A stretch of 64,000 nt of DNA, taken from assembly GCA_041663645.1 (NCBI GenBank), contig JBAYMH010000005.1, positions 1 to 64,000 on the forward strand. The letters run 5' to 3'. The stretch's first letter is position 1. Each line of letters starts with the position of its first letter. This stretch comes from Minisyncoccus sp023229485 (GTDB lineage: Bacteria; Patescibacteriota; Minisyncoccia; Minisyncoccales; Minisyncoccaceae). The notes below the pieces were generated by a model, which saw only the letters and a list, made by a program, of their open reading frames with translations, was not told where the DNA came from and did no database searches. This document shows positions 58,464-64,000 of this stretch, piece after piece. The position numbers and the translations under genes are program-made.

Positions 58464-58517
58464 CTCGTGCCTCTGAATTTAATATATTACAATAAAAAAT
58501 ATTGTCAAGAGGATTTG

Positions 58518-59630
58518 TTATCTTGTGAATTTGTATCCTCCTTTAACCCCTTCGCTCGATAAGACTATCTGCCAAAGCTGAAGCGATCTTGCCCTAAAGG
58601 CACCAGCACAAGATAAAAGATAATATTTCCACATCCTATGAAATCTTTCATCATAATTTATTTTGAGGGCTGGCCAACTATTTTCAAAATTTTTATACCA
58701 TGCCATTAGGGTTTTATCGTAATCGGCTCCAAAGTTGTGCAAATCCTCTATTACAAAAATTCCCTCTATATTAGTAGTAAGCTGTTTTAATGAAGGAATC
58801 ATTCCGTTTGGAAAAATATATTTATTTGTCCATGGATCTGTTTTTTCCTCTGATTTTAGTCCTCCAATAGTGTGTAGTAAAAATAATCCATCTTTTTTAA
58901 GACATTTTTTTGCTGTTTGGAAAAAAGTTTGATAATTTTTAACTCCTACGTGCTCAATCATTCCAACCGAAACTATGGCATCAAATTTTTCGTTTAAGTT
59001 TCTATAATCTTCTAAAAAAATTTTAACTGGTAAATTTTTGCAAGAATTTTTTGCAAATTCTGCTTGTTCTTTTGAAATAGTAGCCCCTGTTACTTCTACC
59101 CCGTATTTTTCGGCAGCATATTTGTCAAAACTTCCCCACCCACAACCAATGTCTAAGATTTTTTGTCCTGCTTTTAGATTTAATTTTTTGCAAATCAAAT
59201 CAAATTTAGCAAATTGAGCAGAATCTAAATTGTCTGTTTCTTTGAAGTAGCCACAGCTGTAAGCCATACTCTCGCCAAGCATAGCAGTAAACAAGTCATT
59301 GCCGATATCATAGTGTTTTTGACCAACTTCATACGCATGCTTGCGTGATTGCATATTAAATAACCTTGCTTTAATAGCCTCCGCGATTAGTGGAAATGAA
59401 AGGCCAATACTATCTTGCACATGACTTGAAAGCAATTTATAAAAAAACTCATCCAATCTGTCGCATTCCCACCAGCCGTCCATATATGATTCGCCTAAGC
59501 CTAAAGTTCCTTGGGTTTGTATTCTTTTGTATAAGTCTGGATTTAATACTTTAATGTCGAAATTATTTTCACCATTTAAAGTAATGCCTGCTGGTTTTAT
59601 TAAACTCTCAACCCATTGTTTTGAATCCAT
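58518..59630 (-). CDS. cfa: Cyclopropane-fatty-acyl-phospholipid synthase
   Basis: Cfa transfers a methylene from SAM to unsaturated acyl chains in membrane lipids. The 370-residue protein has the N-terminal substrate region (LGLGESYMDGWWECDRLDEF), YDIGNDLFTAMLGESMAYSCGYF, the SAM loop ILDIGCGWGSFDKYAAEKY, and SVGMIEHVG. The C-terminal MAWYKNFENSWP and RFHRMWKYYLLSCAGAFRAR are family hallmarks. A lipid-modifying enzyme is notable in a genome that probably cannot make fatty acids, but lipid synthesis genes cannot be assessed here. Confidence 0.95.
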   Translation of the reverse strand: MDSKQWVESLIKPAGITLNGENNFDIKVLNPDLYKRIQTQGTLGLGESYMDGWWECDRLDEFFYKLLSSHVQDSIGLSFPLIAEAIKARLFNMQSRKHAYEVGQKHYDIGNDLFTAMLGESMAYSCGYFKETDNLDSAQFAKFDLICKKLNLKAGQKILDIGCGWGSFDKYAAEKYGVEVTGATISKEQAEFAKNSCKNLPVKIFLEDYRNLNEKFDAIVSVGMIEHVGVKNYQTFFQTAKKCLKKDGLFLLHTIGGLKSEEKTDPWTNKYIFPNGMIPSLKQLTTNIEGIFVIEDLHNFGADYDKTLMAWYKNFENSWPALKINYDERFHRMWKYYLLSCAGAFRARSLQLWQIVLSSEGVKGGYKFTR

Positions 59631-59690
59631 AAAATTAGAATTTTATTACTTTGACTTACGAAATACGTCCATTTGCCCTGTTAAATTTTT

Positions 59691-59718
59691 AGATTGCTTC
59701 TCTGAACCCGCAATGACA
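59691..59718. repeat. GATTGCTTC...GCAATGACA palindromic repeat
   Basis: The copy reads AGATTGCTTCTCTGAACCCG then CAATGACA, between the HAD gene and cfa. Confidence 0.65.
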
Positions 59719-59759
59719 GGAATGGGCATTTTGTAATTCAAATTTTGTTAAATTAAAAT

Positions 59760-60419
59760 TTAATTAAAAAAATCAAATACGTCTTTTAAAGAATTAAAAA
59801 TTTTATCAGCCCTCTCAAAGCTTTGTCCTTTTGAATGCTCAGTTGGAATAACAAAACAAAAGACACCCGCTTCTTTGGCAGCGACTAAGCCCGATTCGGT
59901 ATCCTCAATCGCCAAGCATTCATCGGGGCTTAATTTGAACACATTAACAGCTAGTTGATAAACATCTGGTGCTGGCTTGCAAAATTCTACATCATCAGCT
60001 GTAAAGATTTCATTAAAGTATTTTTCGATATCGCTGTTTTTTAATTTTTGAATTGTTTCTTCTCTTCCCCCACAAGTACAAACAGCTAACTTAAATGAAT
60101 TATCGAAAAAATATTGGAGTATATCTTTTGCGTGAGGCATTAGGTCATCTCCTTGTTTTACTTCACCAAATAATTCCGTAAAGATTTTTTCTTTTTCCTT
60201 TATTAGTTCGCCCTCTTTAAAATTCGCATTATACCTTACTCGAATATCGTCTTCTATCCATTTTGCACTTTTTCCTACATAAATTTTGGCGGTTTCAGGC
60301 TTGATGGAAATGTCAAAATTTTTAACTGCTTTATTCCAAGCCATAAAATGATACCATTCGCTTTTAAAAAGAGTGCCATCTAGATCAAAAAGTATTGCTT
60401 TTATGTTTTGCTTATTCAT
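59760..60419 (-). CDS. HAD-superfamily hydrolase, beta-phosphoglucomutase-like
   Basis: This 219-residue protein has HAD motif I FDLDGTLFKSE (nucleophile D12, acid/base D14 in a DxDGT block), a helical cap, motif II CTCGGREE, the lysine in DVEFCKPAPDVYQLAV, and motif IV AIEDTESGLVAAKEAG. The cap type and pattern place it with beta-phosphoglucomutase and phosphoglycolate phosphatase. The substrate is unknown. Confidence 0.9.
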   Translation of the reverse strand: MNKQNIKAILFDLDGTLFKSEWYHFMAWNKAVKNFDISIKPETAKIYVGKSAKWIEDDIRVRYNANFKEGELIKEKEKIFTELFGEVKQGDDLMPHAKDILQYFFDNSFKLAVCTCGGREETIQKLKNSDIEKYFNEIFTADDVEFCKPAPDVYQLAVNVFKLSPDECLAIEDTESGLVAAKEAGVFCFVIPTEHSKGQSFERADKIFNSLKDVFDFFN

Positions 60420-60606
60420 ATTTTAGGTTTGATAAGTAATACATCAATAACGTACATTGAGCCTTGTTTTGCAAACTAAGAAGTATTTTAATTTTTATAT
60501 TATTAATATTATATAACAATTTTTTAATTTGTAAAAATATTTTTGATAATTGAAGCAAAATTGCTTTTAATATGTTAATCTTTATTATATAATAATCTCA
60601 AGTGAT

Positions 60607-61215
60607 ATGAATATAAAATTGCAGATGAATATGCCAAAAGAAAAAATAAATTCAACTGAAGAAAAGGAAGCAAAAATACTGGCAAAAAAAGAATTGAAGG
60701 AAAAAGAAAAATTAGCTAAAGCGAAAGAGCGGCTTGAAAGACAGGATGAAAAAAAAGAGAAAAAGGAAACGGATATACAGGCCGTAATCAATCATTTTTT
60801 CTTTAGCAAGGGTTTTACACTTGACGAAATCAAAGAAAACAGTAAAAAGAGAAGAATAATCTATTCTCGCTTCACTAGACCTGCTAAAGAATTAATTGAA
60901 CTGGCTGGTTCTTCTGATAAAGCGAAGGAAGCTATAACGATTGTTGCCGAGTGGGCAAAGTCGCGTAAGTTGGATTATTCAATAGAAACTGTTTTCAAGA
61001 AATGGCTGGAGCTTGATAAGCTAAAGCCAAAGGAAGTTGTGAAGAAGCCATATTTTATGAATCAATTAATGGTGTGGTCACAAGTAAAGAAAAAATGGTT
61101 TGTAATTGATGATGGTGGAGAATGGCTGGAATTCGCTGGAAAAGAGTCTCAAATAGTTTGGAAGATTGAGACCGAAAAGGAGGAAGAAGATAAAATGAAT
61201 CCGAAATATTATTAA
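60607..61215 (+). CDS. Uncharacterised charged protein
   Basis: This 202-residue protein has a Lys/Glu-rich N-terminal coiled coil (residues 10-60). A folded-looking region follows (AVINHFFFSKGFTLDEIKEN, RIIYSRFTRPAKELIELAG, LMVWSQVKKKWFVIDDGGEWLEF). There is no signal peptide. I recognise no family; similar proteins may exist in related CPR genomes. The start could be the ATG at 60607 or at 60628 or 60634. It is 49 bases upstream of efp in the same direction. Confidence 0.65.
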   Translation: MNIKLQMNMPKEKINSTEEKEAKILAKKELKEKEKLAKAKERLERQDEKKEKKETDIQAVINHFFFSKGFTLDEIKENSKKRRIIYSRFTRPAKELIELAGSSDKAKEAITIVAEWAKSRKLDYSIETVFKKWLELDKLKPKEVVKKPYFMNQLMVWSQVKKKWFVIDDGGEWLEFAGKESQIVWKIETEKEEEDKMNPKYY

Positions 61216-61264
61216 TAAATTATATAGATTGCTTCGTCAGTTTATAGGTTAAAGAAAAAATAAA

Positions 61265-61831
61265 ATGGCATCATATTCAGAATTGGTAAAAGGAAAAATA
61301 ATTGTAGTTAATGATCAGCCCTACGAAATAATTGAAGCTTTGAGCACTTTTAAGGGCAGAGGGCATTCATACCTGCAGATGAAGTTGAAGAATTTGGTAA
61401 CGGGTGCAGTAATAGCTAAATCCGCTCAACCAAGAGATTCTTTTGAGGACGCTGATGTAGATAAGATGGATGCAAAATTTGTTTATGCAACAAAAGATAA
61501 ATGTACTTTTACTGAAGTAGATAATCCATCGAAAAGATTTGAAATAAGTATTAGCACGATTGGAAATGGTTTTAAATATTTGAAGGAGGGCGAAGTGGTA
61601 ACGACTATACTTTTTGATGATGAGGTAATAAATGTAATGATTCCTATAAAAGTAAGACTAAAGGTTACTGAGGTTACTCCTGGAGTTAAAGGAGATAGAG
61701 CCTCAAGTGGAACTAAGGTTGTAAAAGTTGAGACTGGTGCGACGATTAATGCTCCCTTGTTTGTTGAGGAAGGAGATATTATTGAGATAAATACAGAAAG
61801 TGAAGAATATGTAAGAAGAGTGGTTGACTAA
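61265..61831 (+). CDS. efp: Elongation factor P
   Basis: EF-P rescues ribosomes stalled at polyproline. The 188-residue protein has three OB-like domains. The domain I loop that reaches the peptidyl transferase centre reads STFKGRGHSYLQMK, with Arg at position 32 and no lysine at the E. coli position 34. That resembles the arginine type modified by EarP in other bacteria, but no modification gene is seen here. The Pro-rich tail of rpsP and the giant surface protein would be typical clients. Confidence 0.95.
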   Translation: MASYSELVKGKIIVVNDQPYEIIEALSTFKGRGHSYLQMKLKNLVTGAVIAKSAQPRDSFEDADVDKMDAKFVYATKDKCTFTEVDNPSKRFEISISTIGNGFKYLKEGEVVTTILFDDEVINVMIPIKVRLKVTEVTPGVKGDRASSGTKVVKVETGATINAPLFVEEGDIIEINTESEEYVRRVVD

Positions 61832-61850
61832 AATTTCTTGTTGGGGTTCA

Positions 61851-61965
61851 AAATTCTTTTTCAATATATTCTTTTCTTGAGGCGTGATTTTCTTACTAGA
61901 AAATCCCTTGAGTTCAGCTCAGTCAGCTTCTCTATCTCAAGAAAAGAACATATTTCAACGAATTT
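61851..61965. repeat. CAGTC-loop hairpin element, copy 4
   Basis: Outer arms AAATTC/GAATTT and TTCTTTTCTTGAG/CTCAAGAAAAGAA enclose ATTTTCT-TACT-AGAAAAT and AGCT-CAGTC-AGCT. It is 20 bases after efp, as copy 1 follows dnaE; both could also act in transcript 3' ends. The bases after it (TAAATTTTAGCAGAC) also match those after copy 2. Confidence 0.75.
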
Positions 61966-62020
61966 TGAATGGGTAAATTTTAGCAGACACAGAAGGAAGG
62001 AGTGAATATGGAAGCTGTTT

Positions 62021-62629
62021 TTATGCGACTTTGATTTCTTCGATGCCGTATTTATTTTCTTTATCTTTAATGATTCGATAGAATTTATATACTGTATTTT
62101 CTCCGTCTTTGCCTCCAATTCCAAAAATAAATGGTTTTTTAGAAGACAATACTCCATTTTCATATTCTTGAATTATACTTTCGAAGTCGCCTTTTGATGG
62201 CAGGCAGGGATTTCTTGTTTCCTTACTATCGCCCATATCTACAGGATGAGTGTGTACTTCGCCAACAAGTTCACAATTCTTGTATTCTGGGTAGCCATCC
62301 TGAAGGGCTTTTACTACTTTTTGAGCAGTAGTTAAATTTATATCGACATATTCCCTACCTTCTTCGTAGAATTTTATTTCATTGTCTTCGCTTTGCAAAA
62401 CACATTTAATTTCGACTGACGTGTTTTCATCTTTTTCGTTTGGTTGAGTATTACCCAACAAAAGACAATATTTTTCTTGTCCTGTTTCGATATCTTCTTG
62501 CGAAACTTCTGGTAGGGATGCAGCAGCTTCTTCATCAAAATAGAATGAGAGGTTTCTTTTTTTATCAAGAAAATCTATACTTTTTTCTTGCTCGTTTGTT
62601 TCGTAATTATATGCAGATGGTATTTCCAT
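62021..62629 (-). CDS. JAMM/MPN-type metalloprotease-like protein
   Basis: This 202-residue protein carries a zinc site of the JAMM type: H126-T-H128-P in LVGEVHTHPVDMG, then P-S145-K-G-D148. Such folds include deubiquitinase-like and RadC-like proteins that cut isopeptide or peptide bonds. The spacing between HTHP and SxxD is longer (16 residues) than the usual 7. No ubiquitin-like or E1-like partner is evident next to it. The N-terminal 110 residues have no recognisable domain. Confidence 0.75.
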   Translation of the reverse strand: MEIPSAYNYETNEQEKSIDFLDKKRNLSFYFDEEAAASLPEVSQEDIETGQEKYCLLLGNTQPNEKDENTSVEIKCVLQSEDNEIKFYEEGREYVDINLTTAQKVVKALQDGYPEYKNCELVGEVHTHPVDMGDSKETRNPCLPSKGDFESIIQEYENGVLSSKKPFIFGIGGKDGENTVYKFYRIIKDKENKYGIEEIKVA

Positions 62630-62728
62630 AGATTTTATTTCTTGTATCGCTAATTATCTTAATGAGTTAATAATATCATATATTTTGACGATAACAAACG
62701 ACGCTTTTTATTTTTAGTTAATAAAAAA

Positions 62729-62749
62729 CCACCTTTTAAAATTAGGTGG
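62729..62749 (-). terminator. Terminator overlapping the end of the 130-residue gene
   Basis: The stem CCACCT/AGGTGG includes the stop codon region at 62742, and TTTTTTATT follows on the minus strand. Confidence 0.8.
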
Positions 62750-63134
62750 ATTCAGGACTATCCTGTAAGCTTTCTTGACGGACTTGTTCGTTTTTAAATA
62801 TGAAAAAAACTTGCAAGGTCCATTTTTTCACTACTTTTATTCTTGGAAGTGTCTCGCTGGTAGCAATACCGTCAAGATATTTTTTAATAATTTGGGCTTC
62901 TTTTTTTCTTAACTCAAAGACTAAATTGTCTCCTGAGTAGTTCAGAAGTGTTATCCTTGAATTTATTACCTTTATATCGCCCGTTCCATCCGCTACTCCG
63001 TTGGCAAAATTACGGATGTCGTCATCGATACTTTCATCAGGAAATTTTGCTTGGATTGAAACTCCGATGATTGCATTGTCGGGGTCTTTTAATACTTCAA
63101 GTAGTACATCATCTGTCACTTTAGTTACCTCCAA
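62742..63134 (-). CDS. Uncharacterised protein
   Basis: This 130-residue protein, possibly alpha/beta, has DVLLEVLKDPDNAIIGVSI, FPDESIDDDIRNFANGVADG and a basic middle (RIKVVKKWTLQVFFIF). I recognise no family. There is no signal peptide or clear membrane segment. It lies upstream of the JAMM gene (same strand) with its own terminator. Confidence 0.7.
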   Translation of the reverse strand: MEVTKVTDDVLLEVLKDPDNAIIGVSIQAKFPDESIDDDIRNFANGVADGTGDIKVINSRITLLNYSGDNLVFELRKKEAQIIKKYLDGIATSETLPRIKVVKKWTLQVFFIFKNEQVRQESLQDSPEST

Positions 63135-63170
63135 GTAACATCTTGAGAGTATTACAAATGTTTATTTTTG

Positions 63171-63449
63171 TCAAAAAATTGCAGTTTTTTTAACAAAAAG
63201 ATTGCAGTGGCAATGCCCCATTGAATTGATTTCGTCCAGATGATATATACAAGGACAAATGATTTTTTTGTCTTCTTCTTTATCGCCTGTTACTTTTCGG
63301 CAAGGACAATATTTTTCTCCATACTTATCTTCGTTATTAAGCAACCCTCCGATAATCGCATTGACTATTTTCTCATTTGGATTCAATGAAATGTCTTTTT
63401 CTAGTGCGTATTTTTCGTATTCAGTTTTTAGTTCTTCGGGTTTTGCCAT
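63171..63449 (-). CDS. Ferredoxin-thioredoxin reductase catalytic subunit-like Fe-S protein
   Basis: This 92-residue protein has the three CxC motifs of FTR beta: C48-P-C50, C65-P-C67 and C80-H-C82 (GHCHCNLF), which bind a 4Fe-4S cluster next to a redox disulfide. The enzyme reduces thioredoxin with electrons from ferredoxin or another donor; non-photosynthetic forms are known in archaea and anaerobes. A thioredoxin gene lies 155 bases upstream on the same strand, a plausible partner. Confidence 0.9.
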   Translation of the reverse strand: MAKPEELKTEYEKYALEKDISLNPNEKIVNAIIGGLLNNEDKYGEKYCPCRKVTGDKEEDKKIICPCIYHLDEINSMGHCHCNLFVKKTAIF

Positions 63450-63531
63450 ATTTATTAGGATAGTAATTAGTAACTTGTAACTAGTAATTAGTGCTTTGTT
63501 TGCCTTTCGGCAAAATTAGAGGCATCTTATT

Positions 63532-63576
63532 AGATTCCCATCTTCTCCACCATAGGCGGACAAGAGGGGAATGACA
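63532..63576. repeat. GATTCCC-type palindromic repeat with leader
   Basis: The copy (AGATTCCCATCTTCTCCACC ... GGGGAATGACA) is preceded by AATTAGTGCTTTGTTTGCC and a TTTGCC...GGCAAA hairpin, as at 6.3 and 11.4 kb. It lies between trxA and the FTR-like gene. Confidence 0.65.
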
Positions 63577-63603
63577 AAGATAAGTGAAGGATAAATAAAT
63601 AAA

Positions 63604-63921
63604 TTATTTTAGGTTTTCTTCAAGCCAAGTTTTTATTTCTGCCTCGTCCTTAAAGCCAATAAAAGATGATTTGGGTTGACCATTATTTATAAAAAAAACT
63701 GTTGGAATTCGGTCAACTTCGAATTCGTTTCCCGTCTTTGGACATTGATCTAAGTCCATTTTTACAAATTCTATTTTATCTTTGTATTCTTCGGCAAGTT
63801 TTTCGATAACGGGGCTTAGCATTTTGCATGGTGGACACCAATTAGTAAAGAAGTCGACTACTACTGGTTTTGTATTTTTTACTACCACTTCTTCAAATTC
63901 TTGATCGCTAATGATTTTCAT
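63604..63921 (-). CDS. trxA: Thioredoxin
   Basis: This 105-residue protein reduces disulfides in the cytoplasm. The active site is WCPPC (C29, C32) instead of the usual WCGPC; the second Pro is found in several thioredoxin-like proteins and alters redox potential. Other family marks are the cis-Pro in DRIPTVFF and FVKMDLDQCP. The nearby FTR-like protein is a likely reductant. Confidence 0.93.
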   Translation of the reverse strand: MKIISDQEFEEVVVKNTKPVVVDFFTNWCPPCKMLSPVIEKLAEEYKDKIEFVKMDLDQCPKTGNEFEVDRIPTVFFINNGQPKSSFIGFKDEAEIKTWLEENLK

Positions 63922-63975
63922 TTTTTTATTTTTTAATATGTAATTTCTTCTGTAATTATAACTTTTTGGAAAAAA

Positions 63976-63999
63976 AATAGCAACGGTGTTGCATTTTTT
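63976..63999. terminator. Terminator-like hairpin at the right edge
   Basis: GCAAC/GTTGC with a 3-base loop is followed by ATTTTTT on the plus strand and TATTTTTTTT on the minus strand. It probably ends a transcript entering from the right. Confidence 0.55.
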
Positions 64000-64000
64000 A

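Overview
The window looks like a piece of a small, AT-rich Candidate Phyla Radiation (Patescibacteria, probably Parcubacteria-like) chromosome. Evidence for this is indirect. Housekeeping proteins are trimmed: PheT lacks its N-terminal tRNA-binding domain and ThrRS lacks the TGS domain. There is no rimM between rpsP and trmD and no rplA next to rplK. Gln/Asn-tRNA is made through GatCAB, a MurL-type epimerase sits beside murD, and many small lineage-specific proteins are present. TGA works as a stop codon (miaB ends in ATGA), so the standard bacterial code applies.

Layout. 1-3199: a restriction-modification operon on the minus strand (Mod, an unknown middle protein, the start of Res). 3305-5011: an OB-fold lipid-bilayer-anchored protein, an unassigned structured RNA, tRNA-Trp with a broken duplicate, rpmG, tRNA-Thr and tRNA-Tyr. 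5052-8898: translation and RNA genes trmD, khpA, rpsP, rnc, nusB, rpmF. 8899-11545: 2.6 kb without a conventional gene, filled with a tandem array of short minus-strand transcription units, each with its own sigma70-like promoter, hairpin-rich body and intrinsic terminator. Another member of the array lies at 6424-6578. 11546-21699: rnhB, dnaE, a mosaic of duplicated hairpin elements, thrS, a DUF5667/DUF333 protein, miaB and miaA. 21745-30958: gatB, deoC, a frameshifted dcd, rplK-nusG-secE, gyrB, pheT-pheS. 31145-32417: a Nudix protein and three tRNAs. 32485-46944: tmk, gatA, gatC, gltX and a peptidoglycan/division cluster (murG, ftsW, murD, interrupted murL, mraY, S11 peptidase, response regulator, murC, thpR). 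47012-48130: small leaderless paralogous genes separated by three copies of a palindromic repeat. 48280-64000: a PHP protein, a cohesin-like membrane protein next to a 2538-residue dockerin-bearing surface protein, a PAS protein, cfa, a HAD phosphatase, efp, a JAMM protein, an FTR-like Fe-S protein and thioredoxin.

How the parts work together. Translation genes dominate: GltX probably charges tRNA-Gln with Glu and GatCAB (gatB at 22 kb, gatA/gatC at 34 kb) amidates it. The mur cluster makes UDP-MurNAc-pentapeptide intermediates, MurD/MurL probably building the D-Glu residue without a glutamate racemase. The giant dockerin protein and its cohesin-like neighbour probably form a non-covalent surface assembly. 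The most novel material is the noncoding array at 9-11.4 kb with its relative at 6.5 kb, the CAGTC-loop hairpin elements near 4.2, 15.6, 15.9 and 61.9 kb, and the leaderless small-gene cassettes at 47 kb.
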